Assembly (NCBI RefSeq): GCF_000002995.4
Contig: NW_025062476.1
Span: forward strand, 7,686,501-7,750,500
From: Brugia malayi
Taxonomy: Eukaryota > Nematoda > Chromadorea > Rhabditida > Onchocercidae
Length of the DNA stretch: 64,000 nucleotides
Direction: 5' to 3'
Shown: piece by piece, positions 41,833 through 53,942 of the stretch
Position numbering within the stretch: the first letter of the stretch is position 1
How the letters are laid out: every line of letters begins with the position of its first letter
The notes under the pieces: generated by a model
What the model was told of the DNA's origin: nothing
The model's database searches: none
What the model saw: the letters and a program-made list of their open reading frames with translations, nothing else
Made by a program: the position numbers and the translations under genes

Positions 41833-42754
41833 ACCGAATGTTGGTATATGTTCAAGGTCATCGTTCAAGCAGATTTTAATCTCAAAACAAAAGAGTTGAA
41901 AATCCCTTATGCTATTTATGGACAGATTTACGTGAACTCATTAGTTCTTTGTGATTGACTTCAATTCTCGCACAGTCTAATATCTATATACATTGATATG
42001 GTGTGTTCTATGTTGCGTCCCTCGATGTAATGGAAAGGAAACAAAATTCACTTTCGGAATTTGAGTAAGACTTCATTTTTAAATTTATTGTTAGCTTGAA
42101 AGCTTATCAGAAAAAGTGACAATAAAATGACTTCTTTTACTAGTACAGCTGCTATTTCTCTCTCGAATGAATATTTTATGCTCGTTGTGACGTTTAATTC
42201 ATATACCATGTTTTGTTGATGTTGTTATTTCTCTCTCAGTGGTTAAAACCGTCCAGATCTATATTTGTTGGTTAACATTACACTACCTTTCTTCCCTCGT
42301 TACCTACCCGTTTGGAACTTGTTTATATGCAGTTAATATTTCAGTCATAAATTTCAATTACCATTTACACGAGCATTACGTGAATGAACAAAAAATATAA
42401 ACATTATACGAATCGCTTCGCATTTTATCAGTGATAACCAAGAGGACCACGTGTTGGTCCCTAAACTCGAAGAACTTCGAACTGGACAAAAAAACAAGCA
42501 GCAAATTGGGATGGGAAACAGTTTGTATATGTTTTCTAGTCAGGACATTGCTCCTTCACCGAACATAATCGATCCGACGGTCTTTAGGACACAAATCCTT
42601 TTAACATTTAGGCGCCTGTACGGGGAGTCGCATCTTGTGTCACGCATCAAAAAAGTGTAGGGAAATATGCGCAATAGCAGACTAGTGTTTCATGTTTGCG
42701 GACATTGATGCTTTTAATTTCTTTTAGAAATTGATACGTAATGAGCTATCAAAA
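41833..42754. other. Convergent intergenic region between GMPS and MED8
   Basis: Holds the 3' ends of two convergent genes. One plus-strand open stretch (about 42434-42660) has ordinary codon composition but no start context, splice site or recognised domain. I leave it unannotated as a gene. Confidence 0.5.
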
Positions 42755-44541
42755 TTATCGTCTTTGTGGAGACGCTATACATCCTGGTGGTCGGACAGCT
42801 CCATGTGATCCACTGACAGAGCCTCCTGTAAGGCTACCTTCTGCTGAGACAAGAGTTTTTGATGGACGTAGTCCTTCACCATTCACAATAGCTCTCACCA
42901 ACTTCTGAGTATCCTGACTGTTATAAGTCGGTATGTCTTGCTGTATTTCTGCCTGACTACGGGCATTCTCAGCCATAGATGTCAACAACGTCTCAATATG
43001 CTTGTTCATTGCCAATATTTGCTTATTTACCTGAAAAAGATTTCTTCGCCTATCTATCTAGTAACACGTTTCAATTCTAATGTTTAGAAACTAATGGAAG
43101 TTCATGCAACTTAGATTCGTTTGGAATTATGGAATTGGCTTCCCGCTTTCCATTAACATTTGCACTAAGCAGTTCAAAATATTGAACTAAAACAAGGTCA
43201 GAATTTAACACAATTTCAACACAGTAGTCTTTTACCACATTTAACATGATACACTAAATGACTGAGTAGTTTTACTGACATAACGACTTATATGCACTGA
43301 TTCCTTCTTTCTTTCGTAGAATTTTATTCGACGAAATTTTCACACTTTGAATCTGATAGACAACAAAATTTGCAGAAATTTTGCATATAGAAATAACCTG
43401 ATCAAAAGTTCGCGTATTCTTCTCATTATCAATATGTGATTCGTCGGCTTCCACTTCAGGAGTTAATTTTGTGCGCAAATAATCTGGAGCAGCATCATGA
43501 TTCCAGCAGTGAATACGATTTGAAGTGGCTTGCTATAAATATTGATTCAAAATAAGGGTTCTGAAAGACGCATCCAACAAGAGGTCATGAGGCAAGTAAC
43601 AAACTCTCAATGAATCTCTTTTTTTTTTTTTTCAGAAAAAAGTTTCCAGAAATTTTTTTGAAGCAATAAAAACTTCCTCTTTGCCATCTTAGTTCAACGA
43701 CTCAATCTGCATACCTATTCCAACCTTAGGAAAAACTGCATAAAAGTCTAGCACTTCATAAGTTTGCAGCATTCTTCGTTTTGAGACGCCCATTTTGGAT
43801 GAACATTAAGGGAAATCCATTTACATATTTCGCAGCAAATGTATTATATAAAAATGCACCTGAAGATTAGGATCTATATCATTTGAAAGGCAATGAGGTA
43901 CCAGCACATGAGTTCTCAAAAAAAACCCAAAATCTTCGAATCCTGATGGCAGTGCTGACTTCTTTAATATAAATTGTAACTGAGTCATTGCACTGGCAAG
44001 TGATGAAAATTTGTCCAACATATCAGGCCTTAAAAGTTATAGAGTAAATTTCAAAAAAAAGTTAAAAAAAAACGGTTATTTCCTAGATTCATTTTAATAA
44101 CATAATCAGAAATAGCGCTTCATTCATTTTAATAAAATAATCAAAAATAGCGCTTCGTTTCTTCACACGAACTCTACATACTCATACTCTTAAAGAAAGT
44201 GCATCTTTTAAAGTCATCAGATACCACGCTTACGGAACATCATAGCCCGGTCCACAAATTAACTAACAACGTACTGCATCAGCTTTAAGATTAAGGACCT
44301 TTGTAGGAAATGGACTGGACGAAAAACAAAACAGAAATCCTTCAAATTTAACCAAATGTCAAACTCAGAAAGAAAAATATCCCACATACCATTCCACTTC
44401 TTCCTGCAGATCAAGCATAAATAAGAGCTGCTCAATATTCGTTTTTACATCGAGCGCTTTATTTTCGATGTGAGAAATGGCACCCGCAAGACGTTCGGGT
44501 TCATGCTGATGACCGAATAATCCACCTGGTTGTGCATTCAT
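42755..44541 (-). CDS. MED8: Mediator complex subunit 8
   Basis: Head-module subunit of Mediator, the coactivator that links transcription factors to RNA polymerase II. Four minus-strand exons: 44541-44390, 44028-43860, 43532-43398, 43030-42755; 243 residues in frame. N-terminal helical region: [39 protein letters not shown]. Middle: [20 protein letters not shown], then the family signature [18 protein letters not shown]-terminus: [18 protein letters not shown] and [19 protein letters not shown], ending in a Gly/Ser/Pro tail. The length is close to the ~268 residues of the human subunit. The ATG at 44541 is in the exon that begins after TATGTAG. An upstream open exon (44771-44660) can splice onto it in phase, so a longer N-terminus or a 5' UTR exon is possible. 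The gene lies ~420 bases downstream of the orphan gene on the same strand. Confidence 0.9.
44088..44157. repeat. Two-copy tandem repeat, ~35 bases
   Basis: The unit CATTTTAATAA...TAATCA.AAATAGCGCTTC occurs twice in succession with few differences. It lies in the MED8 intron 44029-44389. The function is unknown; it is probably a simple local duplication. Confidence 0.8.
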
Positions 44542-44659
44542 CAATCTACATACAATAACTTATTGCTCAGTTCCTTTTAACAAACAATAAATGCTTCAAC
44601 CAAAAGTTTATATTACTGATCAATCAATACATTTCAAAAAGATGCTATAATATACTCAC

Positions 44660-44771
44660 TGCGTTAGACAGATTGTAGTAGGCAAAAGTATTTGTTGGAA
44701 ATTAAGCTTGTCAGATACGTACGGGACATTCCCATATTTCGGTGTAATTTGAGCACCACTTCTCTTTATTA
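44660..44771 (-). other. Candidate exon upstream of MED8
   Basis: The minus-strand stretch 44771-44660 is open and protein-like (RSGAQITPKYGNVPYVSDKL, then FQQILLPTTICLTQ). It is bounded by a weak acceptor (TTTAAAG) and a good donor (CA|GTGAGT). Its end phase matches MED8 exon 1, which would read on through Leu into the MED8 Met. No in-frame ATG is present, so it would need an upstream exon or be untranslated. I cannot assign it to a family. Confidence 0.35.
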
Positions 44772-44959
44772 CTTTAAAAAAAATTTCACAAATGCATGAG
44801 TTACATGTAGTGAGGAAAAACAGAAACAGAAATATAATTTAAAAATAGAAATCAAAAGTAGGTTTCTTTTATAGTTAACTTCATTTTATCCAAATCTCAA
44901 CTCAATATTGTAAAGTAGTTCACTTTTAAAAATAAACTGAAAAAAATTATCTATCATCA

Positions 44960-45512
44960 TTATTCTTTTCTGAGTGCAGCACTGATGATCCTTTCACGCA
45001 TTCGTCTTCGTCTATTTTCTTCCTGTCTTATTAATTCATCATGATCGAAACTCAAGCTTATCAAATTTTCGTACTGAATTCCCGTAACATTTACCGCTGA
45101 AGGTGCTATCTACAATGCCAACAGATTTACTTACACGCATTGAATTTCTGTCGCAAGAAAAGTACAAAGTGCAATTCTTAAACATTTATTATCTTATCTT
45201 GCAAGAGATAAGTCGTAAAATTTGCTGAGCAATTAGAAATATACTGGCCGCTTACTTTGGTGAATTACCTTTTCACCACTTAAATTTTTGGAAAAAAAAA
45301 ACCTGTTTCATGATAGCATCGTTGATATCCTCTTTGTTCTCTCGAAGAGCTCTCTCAACTTCAGCCACAACATTCGACGTATGCATCCGATCAAGCTCAT
45401 GCGCAACTGCGGCACTTCGCCCTATACTACTGGTGCATACGATATTCGTCCAGAAACTTTCATCCAGTGGGACTGGATAACGTTCATTGGGTCGCAGATA
45501 TCGCCGCTCCAT
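44960..45512 (-). CDS. Unrecognised ~119-residue protein between MED26 and MED8
   Basis: Two minus-strand exons, 45512-45303 and 45109-44960, join in phase 0 (donor CAG|GTTTTT, acceptor TTGTAG) and end in TAA. The protein is charged and helical, with no signal peptide or membrane segment. It starts MERRYLRPNERYPVPLDESF, continues with an alpha-helical AVAHELDRMHTSNVVAEVER, and ends in an Arg-rich stretch (EENRRRRMRERIISAALRKE). The open frame continues upstream of the ATG to an acceptor near 45545-45565 (reads SSEFWQEPV), so the true start may be further 5'. The dense polar helices suit a subunit of a complex. Its position between two Mediator genes is suggestive but not evidence of function. 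I do not recognise a family. Confidence 0.6.
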
Positions 45513-45565
45513 AACGGGCTCTTGCCAAAACTCGGAAGAAACTAGACACGAGATGTCAACCTAAG

Positions 45566-47440
45566 CAGCCACAACATAAGAATGACAGCAGTAAAAATCC
45601 AACCTAGCATACTACTAATGCTTCCAACACATTTCAAAAATAAAAATCCACTGACCCACCTTACCTCTAATACCCTTATGCAAAATAAACATGAAAACTT
45701 ATCAAGCCTATATTAATATCCATTTTAATTCCACTTTTTGACAATCTAAATCCTCCCCACTCCAATTAAGACTTCATTTCTTGATTTTGTAGCTCTCACT
45801 TCTGCTAAATTCTACAACAGCAAGTCTCTATAAATGTCTACAAGTAATTTGTCATAATCTATAGCTTCCCCTCATGAAACACTGTTCATTCATTTTAATA
45901 TCACATTTTCAATACCAAACAAATGAGTAAAGAGGCAAGTATACATTTTTAAGAATTTACTTTTGTTTCAGACCTTGTTTTGCTCATCACAACCAAACTA
46001 ACCGAACATGTATGTTAACATTCGCATACTATATAATAGCTTTGAAAATGAGCAAAATCAGAATGATAAGGAAACGAACAACATTAGGAGATAAGAACAA
46101 AAGAACAAGTAATGAATTGTTATGCAACAGACACCAGCTCCAACCGAATTTTAGTTACAACCAAATGTTTAAGGAAAACGTTTTCCATTTACATATTTTC
46201 TTTATTTGTAAAGCCGAACTACAGAGCTAATATAGCGAAAATGCATTGGAAGTCAAGGAAAAACAATGCCGGACCTGCTAACCGGTGTGTCATACGAATA
46301 ACTCCCTGAAAGAGCCTTTGAGATAAGGTTACGAAATTCCACAGTAAGCTTGCACTATTCACCACTCATAAGGATACAATTATGTTGAGAAAATGACCAT
46401 TTGAAAATGTATCAAAAGCATGCAGATCTGAGACATTAATAGACCAAGAGTTTTTTTCATGGACGCAAGTCAAACACGGAATGATGGTGTTGCCATAACG
46501 GAGAAAGCAAGGCTAGAAGGAAAACTAAATAACTGAAGAGCAGGAAAGAAAAAACATCATTGGGAAAAAAAGTTTAATTCACCTTCATATAACCAAATAA
46601 GGCACAACCTATACCTGCGAAGGTCACAAAAAAATATACATTCACATCAAAATTTTCAAAGAAAAAAATCAAATGAAGATTGAACTATGATGAATACTGC
46701 ATAACCCTCATATGGAATATTATTTTGAATACATGGTTATATGAAACGGGAAACTACGATAATTCTTGGCTCGCGTCCACTACTTTTAATTATCAAAGTT
46801 GAGTTCATTTGAGCGAGACTAATGATAACAAAAAAATAACAATGGAAATGATACCTAGTTTTCAACTTATTCTTTAGTATTACGAAACCACACTTTCAAA
46901 TTCGAAAACTAAATTACTGTTATAATTCAAGTTTTGATGCTTTGTTTTAATATCCTCGTTCCCAAATAATGCATACCAAAAGCAAAACCACGCACACCAG
47001 TGCAAACATCTAATGAAAATTCATTGTTCAGGATACTGGAAAACTATCGCATAATTTAATTTCTTGCAGAGTATTTTTGTAAATGCAGCATTTCGAAGGT
47101 ACTTTCATACTTTTATGATGAACTCAAAGAATTTGCTAATGTGTATGAAAATTCTTAGAAACAACTGTCTTTTTCGGCATCTAATTTGTAATAATGCACA
47201 GAGAACCAGAAGTTAGAATCCTAAAGCAACGGTTAATTAAAATTCAAAGAAATATATTTATGAGATCAATTACTTAATGAGAGAAAACAACTACAATCAT
47301 AACAAAAAAAAAAAAAAAAATATGCAATGCAATATGGGATACTGGTGAATGGACTTAAGTTATGGAAAGCATCAGTTTTTTTCTTTTTTTTTTTTTTTTT
47401 TTTTTGCTGAATTCGGGTAAACAAAAACCTATGTTGGCAA
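45566..47440. other. Intergenic region downstream of MED26
   Basis: About 1.9 kb between the MED26 stop and the orphan gene on the same strand. AT-rich, with A and T homopolymer runs (for example 47307-47321 and 47387-47405). Open frames at 46012-46309 (+) lack splice support. It should contain the MED26 3' UTR and possibly the promoter of the downstream pair. Confidence 0.5.
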
Positions 47441-50400
47441 TCAATTTGGTCGCGAAGCACCGTACATGAAATTCTCTTCCGCATAAAACCTTTCGGGTTT
47501 TGGATACTGGTACTCCAGAAAATCTGGCAAACCAACATCAATATAAGGCAAGGCCAATACCTGCAATGGGTACCTATCACTTGAAGCTATTCTTGGTTTA
47601 CTCAGCAGCACATGTGAAGGACTCACTTTCGGAAGAAAAAAAGTTACCTCCCTGCCCAGTACATTCACGATGTATGACTTTCGCTGATTGCTGGAGGGTT
47701 TAGAGCGGAAATGTTCACGATTGCGCAACGTTTCCAAACTTGGAAGCATTGCATACCAATCGTACTTCCCGTTACGCGTCGGCACTACCATTTTATCAGT
47801 CGAAGGGACGCTATTTGCTACATTGAATACCGGCACTGAATCAGCATTTCCCATTGCCGATGTAGAAGCTCTGAAAACAGTGAGTTCCATTAATACAATT
47901 ACATGGTCAAGATTAAATCTACTACTCACTCTCGTATGGAGACTTCCGAAATACATGTTTGATTGGGTGCATATCAGAAATTACATTTATAAGTTAACGA
48001 ATTAATAAGTTAATTAAGGATTTACTTTTCATTGTCCACTGCTATCACTTTTTCGTTGGCGACAAATTGATCTTTTATCCTTCCTTCCTTTTCTTTATTT
48101 TTTTTAGAACGACCACGTTTCTCTTTCTTCTTAGAAGCTTCCGTTTGAATAAAAAGAATGGGCGTTCTAGATATGTGACCCGTGTCCTGAAAATTAAAGG
48201 ATTATTGACACGAATTTGGAACCTTTTCAGCATGATGTTAATAACTGTTAACTGCTCAATATGTATTAAAAATGGACAATGGTCAAGGAGTGTTACAGTA
48301 TTGATCAATTCAAAATGAAGAACATTTTTTCTTTAAAACAATTTTTTCTGCACATAATCTACTGCGCATTTAGTAAGTATTGCATACCATATTTGCCTGT
48401 CCTTCGTTATCGCCATGTTCACTTCCAGTGAGACGATGATTTTGGGATATGTTTATTGTTAAGTAGCCTGGTAAATTTTCAGTTAACTGTGCAACCAACT
48501 CACTCGTTGATTTCACATCAGCACGTCGAGCAGCAAGCAATGACTGATGTGGTGCTGTTGGAGACACTGAGGCAGAAGTGTAGTGCAGACGTTTCGTAGC
48601 ACTTAACCCGTTTGTAGCACCTGTTAACATGTAACAGTGAATATGTACATCTCCACAGAGATGTACCTAAGTACATGAATGCTTTCATATGATACTGAAT
48701 ATCTTGCGTATGTTAATGATATATTGAATAGAGGTTAATTTGCACACAGAGAAAGACACTTAAGAATAACTCAATAAGCTTACCTATGTCAGAAGTTGCA
48801 ATATCCCCGCCTTTTCTTTTTCCATTTCGAATAACTCTGTCATCTGATAATAGCGAATTTTCGACTGCTTTTATTGTGAGATCAGCACTAACTGCATGTG
48901 ATTTCCATGTATTCGCTACAATATTCGCTGACATTTTTTGTTCAGATCTTTGGTAAGGAGTAACCGTTCGCCCATTTGAAAATGTTGGTGAAGCATCAGT
49001 ATTCCACGAACCTGTGAGACAATCACCATCTATAATGCTTCACATTTATAATTACATTGACAATAAAAAAAGTGGGAAAATAATCACACCGGAACTTTCA
49101 GATGGCGTAGGAACTGAACTGGGCAAAGCTGTAAAGCGAGATTTTTCAGCAGGTGTAAGGCGTGGACTGCCACCGGAAATAACTCGTGGACCCCTCGCAG
49201 GGGTACCTGGCGTAAGACCCTTCTTGACTGCCGGAGAAGCGTAGCTGGGAGTACCATTGGCAGAAGAAGAACCACTAGACGTTGGTTTCGGTTCAGCCAA
49301 TTTCTGCCAACATTTGATCAACGTTCGACACCGCTTCGATAGCTCAGGTGCTGACTGAGCCACTTTTTTCCGGATGTCATTTACTACAGCACCAACTCTT
49401 GTCATCTGCAATTCATATACATAGATCAAATCCTGGTAGTGAAAAGTGTAAAACAACCACTTTTGAAAAATGCAAAACAAACACACAATTTCCCTCATAT
49501 TTCAATCACTCACTTCAATTTCTCACTGCAGTCTTTCATTTCAATTTCTTTCAACCGAAAGAATTTATATTTTTATTGCACAAACTAAATGTGCTATCAA
49601 CGGTTTGCAATTTTTTTCGGGCGCCATAATATGCTTTCATGCATGTTACCAATACTTTGAATCTCATGGTATCTCTTTCAAATAAGAGTGTGAGATTCAA
49701 GGGCCGACTTCCGTATAGACGCCACATTTCTTACTGTTTGGCTTTGTTAGCTTTCCGAATTATTCCCATATCCGTACTATTTGTTTTATATATTCACAAT
49801 CTTTTATATATAAACAAGACGTAAACAAATAACAACTAGTATGAATCTTAACAGAAACAGAAATTCACTACGATCTGGGCTGAAAGAGGGGAAAATATCC
49901 GTCATAGGTACGCGCCAGAATTAGCTGACTTATTTCATCGACATGATCTTTCCTATTTAATCCATCCAATTAGCTGCCAACAGCCATCGGTATGAACAGA
50001 TGATCTACCTTCATTGAAGCACACTCTGCGTATAAGACTCGCAACCATCGACGTACCTAACAACCCGTCAATATATCGGTTGCTCTGGTGTACCAAAGCA
50101 GTCCCGGAGCTGATATGTCCAACCTCTCATCTCTCCACTCGCCCTGCATTACATTCACCACACCGAGCTATCACACTTGTCCTCGACACATCAAACTCCC
50201 TACCCTGTTTTCTTTTCTCTTCTTTCTCTCCTCCTCTCCCACAAACGATCTGAACAATAAGTAATCACCATCACTGCCTTCTGCACATGCAGCATTATGG
50301 GAGAAGAGCACTGCCATTCAGTTCACTTTGTCCATCGATCGCTCCCAGTGAGATCAAAGGAAGACGAGAGAGTAAGAGGAGAGATAGCTCCACCCGCAAA

Positions 50401-51245
50401 CAGCCCGTGTGTCGACTACATGGGTTAGGTTCAGTCCTATGCGTGAATGCAGCGGGAAAAGGGTGGGTTGATCGAGTAGGTTAGATGTCAGAATGAATGC
50501 TCTCCTGTGAAGTAATCAGCGCTGCATGCCGTGCAGAGCAACCCCTCTCTACATCTGCGCACTCTCTGAGACGTAACCCAGCTCATCTCCTTCACTTCTC
50601 AATTTTGGGTGAAAGTCACTGATATTCTCACCTCGAGTAATTCCTTCGTCAAATTGGACTTCTCCAATTTAATGATCACATCCGTGGCCTGCTTTGTGTC
50701 GCCCTGCAAATAGTTGTACGTCATATTCCATCCTCGTCTGCTGTCGCTTTCTCGTTATGCTCATTAGTGTTAAAAAAAACATACCCCACCGCTGGGAATT
50801 CGAGGCAGTGCAACAGGTTAGCCAAATTACTTTATAGGTTGAGTCCCGGTTACTAGATTTGACCCATCCCTGTTAAGCATACACAAAACATCTTATGTAG
50901 CAGGTACTGATAGCAATACAGGAATACGTCATGCAACGGCACACGCTACATGCAGTGTCTACTGCGTTTTCGCAGTGGTGGATTGCTGGCTGATGGAGAG
51001 CATTGAACAACAGTGCTTACATTGTCATAGGCCTGAAGAAGTTGATGCTTGAGGCGATCAACGACAGTTACTGTTGTGGGTTCAACTGTTGGTACCGCTA
51101 CTGATAAGCCGCTGTTGGATGCTGCCGCTGGGTGCTGCTGCTGCATGCAGCGCTTCTTTGCTGAGGGTACAGTCGTCACGCTACTGCTCGCTCTTTTCTT
51201 GCTACTGGTATTAACACCGCTGCCGCTACTGCTTCTTGCTGTTTT
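47441..51245 (-). CDS. MED26: Mediator complex subunit 26 with TFIIS N-terminal-type domain
   Basis: Mediator subunit that in animals recruits elongation factors through a TFIIS N-terminal (LW) domain. Minus-strand exons: 51245-51021, 50703-50632, 49405-49090, 49011-48784, 48620-48388, 48186-48026, 47870-47441; 554 residues in one frame. The first exon starts at an acceptor (TTACCTAG), so translation begins either in an unseen upstream exon or at the in-frame ATG at 51146. The LW domain spans three exons: RLKHQLLQAYDN, then DVIIKLEKSNLTKELLE, then MTRVGAVVNDIRKKVAQSA with CRTLIKCWQKLAEP. A long Ser/Thr/Pro/Gly-rich linker and a Lys-rich segment (KKKEKRGRSKKNKEKE) follow. The C-terminal part has YDWYAMLPSLETLR and VLALPYIDVGLPDF, matching the short C-terminal Mediator-binding end of human MED26. 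It heads a same-strand cluster with the orphan gene and MED8. Confidence 0.88.
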
Positions 51246-51750
51246 CTAGGTAAACAAGCAGCAAGACATGGATGAGTATGCATGCATGCGCCACTATTAT
51301 CCCTCCCCCGCTTTGAACTCTAGAATGCAAATTATAATTGCGGGCTTATATCCCCAACGTTTCATTCCGGAACCACTCTGCAGCGGACAGCAATGCGGTA
51401 CTGAGCAGTACAGCACGGCACAGCAGAGTACAGTACCGTACAATGGTACGGTACAACATGGCAACACACATCCACCACCCACATACCCTACGCCTACCCC
51501 ATCCCCGTCCGATCAGAGCGAACCGTCCAGTCCAGGACTTCTTCCTCACTCTGCCCCGATTGCACCCGCCTTAGCCCTTTTATACCTCTTCCCATGTTGC
51601 CTCTGCCTCTCTACATCTTTTCCTGTATTGACCCTCGCATCCTCACCACCTGACCACGCATTGGGAGAGTATTGCGGCCCTACTTTTAGCTGTCTGCTAT
51701 GCAATCAGTTGTCTCATCCCTGTCGTATGAGTTACGTGTGAGTTTTTTCT
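50000..51750. other. G+C-rich patch around the MED26 5' region
   Basis: Base composition by eye is near balanced here, against roughly 70% A+T elsewhere, with pyrimidine-rich runs, CTGCTG-type repeats and GTAC-rich text. It covers the first two MED26 exons and the upstream flank. The coding part (CAG/CTG codons of an Ala/Ser/Gln-rich N-terminus) explains only some of it. Probably the MED26 promoter region. Confidence 0.55.
51433..51454. repeat. Perfect 9-bp inverted repeat in GTAC-rich tract
   Basis: GTACCGTAC at 51433-51441 pairs with GTACGGTAC at 51446-51454 around AATG. It lies in a tract (51397-51460) with several GTAC and CAGTAC strings, about 190 bases upstream of the first visible MED26 exon. 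Confidence 0.75.
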
Positions 51751-51978
51751 TGCGTTGTGCAAACTGGATGTTCGGTGATCGCTACGGAGTGTTAAGGCGA
51801 CGATTTTATGGAGAAGAGCGTGCTATTTTTGCAAGTGTCTTGTTTTGGGACGTATCAAAAAATTAGTATATGAAGTCCCATAAGGACTGTTTCTGAAACC
51901 CTGTTTCAGATCCACTTCACCTTGTGGTGAAAAGCAGACAAGAACCAGAGATAAACACTATCATTTTATCTTATCCCG

Positions 51979-52137
51979 CTAAATCTTTGCAAGTCTTCCT
52001 TTGCTTCGCGTTTCTAATCCCGTGATGGCTTCTACCATCTGGTCTTTGTCAGATAAAGTTTTAAGTGACATTACTACATTTGTATTGGTTGTTTTATGAG
52101 CAGCCTCATACTTTATGACTTCACTTATTTTTCTCAT
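51979..52137 (-). CDS. Small ORF head-to-head with IFT43, unrecognised
   Basis: A single open frame from ATG at 52137 (or 52167, adding MNFFLFHSTI) to TAG at 51979 gives ~52 residues: a basic, polar N-terminus (MRKISEVIKYEAAHKTTNTN) then SLKTLSDKDQMVEAITGLE and RSKGRLAKI. The composition looks protein-like and the ATG is only 38 bases from the IFT43 ATG on the opposite strand, so the two would share a very short bidirectional promoter. It may also be the last exon of a longer gene. No family recognised; chance ORF not excluded. Confidence 0.4.
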   Translation of the reverse strand: MRKISEVIKYEAAHKTTNTNVVMSLKTLSDKDQMVEAITGLETRSKGRLAKI

Positions 52138-52175
52138 AATGGTTGAATGGAAAAGGAAGAAGTTCATGATGACGA

Positions 52176-53942
52176 ATGGATATTAACATTGGAATAGACA
52201 GCAAGCCACGAATTCGACGAGGACGTCGTCGCTTCGCTGATCGACTGGTGACATTGGCCCGTGACCGTAGTGACGATATTAGCGACTCCACTGGTATCAT
52301 AAGTTTGATTCAATACTACTTTCTTCAACACTTCAATTCATTTTAGCTATGAGTCCTCAGAAAGCATTCATTTCTGCTTGTGCTATTGTATGTATGTATG
52401 GTTGTTCGAAGTATTAAAGCATGGTTGTATTCCTCTTTCAAGGCTTATGGATTCTCTGCATAGAATTCTTTTTTGGTTTAGTCACACAGTTTTATAAGTG
52501 AGAAGTTTGGAAAAGAAGATAAACTAATGAGCCGTGAATTGTCCTAATCAAAATTTTCATGAGATTCGAATATAACTCTAAACCTGCGCGTGAAGGAACG
52601 AGAAAATAGCGGTATTAGAAAAAGCCCATTGGGAAACATCTTCAAAGATACATCCACCACTACTATTAAAGGTCTTTTCTGCAAAGAATCCAGCCACGAC
52701 TTGAAGGACACTATCAAACGGCCTCTTACAGGTCTCACTTTCAACTGGTCTTGATTTTTTATGTGCTTTTCTAGGGCAGGAATAGTAGAATTGGCCTGCT
52801 ACTCAAAGCGCTGCAGTTATAAGCGCATCGATTGTTAATTTCTATCTGTATAGTTTATAAAGATTGCTCTATTGTCGGCCTTTCATCTTTTAATTAGTGA
52901 ACTTTCATTATCATTTTGATAATTTTCATTATGCTTAGAGTTAAGCAGTTTTGGAGCTGTTTTTTTGTATTGTTAAATTATTGAATGGGTTTTTAGGGTT
53001 ATTTCGAAGGCCAACATATCGCTCAAATTCCAAATTTGGGTCAAAGAGTGAAAACAAGGCAGAAACAAACATCGTTGCATCCGAAGCTTCGAACTGTAGG
53101 AATGGTTAGTGCGAGCTTTTATTAAGGAAGTTTCTAATCTTTATAAGGTTATTTTATCGTGAATCTTATACATAAGGCATAGTTAGAGAGGAACTGTCTT
53201 TATGATATTTATAGCAAGAGCCTTCTGTTATTTGGGAAGATAAATGATCTTTCATTTCAGAAAATCTCATTTCTCAGAGCCTGGAGGCACCTTGTTTGGA
53301 AGGGGTTTGTTTTTCATGCTTGCTTAAATTTCGAAATATTTCCTTAAGACAATTTTGTGGTCATGTATAATCGGCAATAAATTTCTTGTAACTTGTGGAA
53401 GAGTAAATTTCTTTATCCGTATTGGTATTTCGTTCTTAGGCGTTTGATCTTGCTATTATATGATTTCATGTTTGCAATAGGTTTTGCATGATGTTGCTAA
53501 TGCTCCGGTCATAAACATCAATCAGGTATCAACCGTGTGTCAGTTCGAGTTTATGAATGCGAAAAATGTTTCATTAGCTAAATTGGATGATATAGGTAAT
53601 TTGCTTCCAAAAAGAAAAAGGAAGTAACTTTTTTTTCTCTAAATACTTTGCGCAAAAAAATCGTGTTTTCAAACTGTTTTGTTCTGGTAAATTGAATTTT
53701 TTTTTTTTTTGCGTTATTTACCGAAAAAGATTTTGGGAGAACTCTGTTGAAATTTTAAAATTGTCGATTTTGTTTTAGATTTATCACTTCTGTCACGATT
53801 TTTGTGTTTGGAAGAAGAAGTGAATGATGAGAAAGTATCTTGGACATGGGACTATCTTTTTGGTAGTGTGAGTACAGAAATGCGCGACGAATGGACGCAG
53901 GATGAGGAATGTGATGATGGCGATTACAAGGTGGAAAGCTAA
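52176..53942 (+). CDS. IFT43: Intraflagellar transport protein 43 homologue
   Basis: Component of IFT complex A, which drives retrograde transport in cilia; in nematodes this means sensory neurons. Six exons join in phase: 52176-52293, 52564-52731, 52997-53104, 53261-53304, 53481-53595, 53779-53942; 238 residues. The N-terminal half is basic and disordered (PRIRRGRRRFADRL). The conserved C-terminal region is clear: ANAPVININQV, AKLDDIDLSLLSRFLCLEEE, then VSWTWDYLFGSVSTEMRDEW, matching the IFT43 order of PxI, IDLxLL, EEEV and W-x-WDxLF. The second exon is included because it is open, phase-neutral (168 bases) and has an acceptor and the donor ACAG|GTCTCA; skipping it also keeps the frame, so it may be alternative. 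Human IFT43 is ~208 residues. Confidence 0.85.

Noticed and set aside
42434..42660. Plus-strand open stretch between GMPS and MED8
   Set aside because: No ATG start in context, no splice partner and no recognised domain; likely 3' flank.
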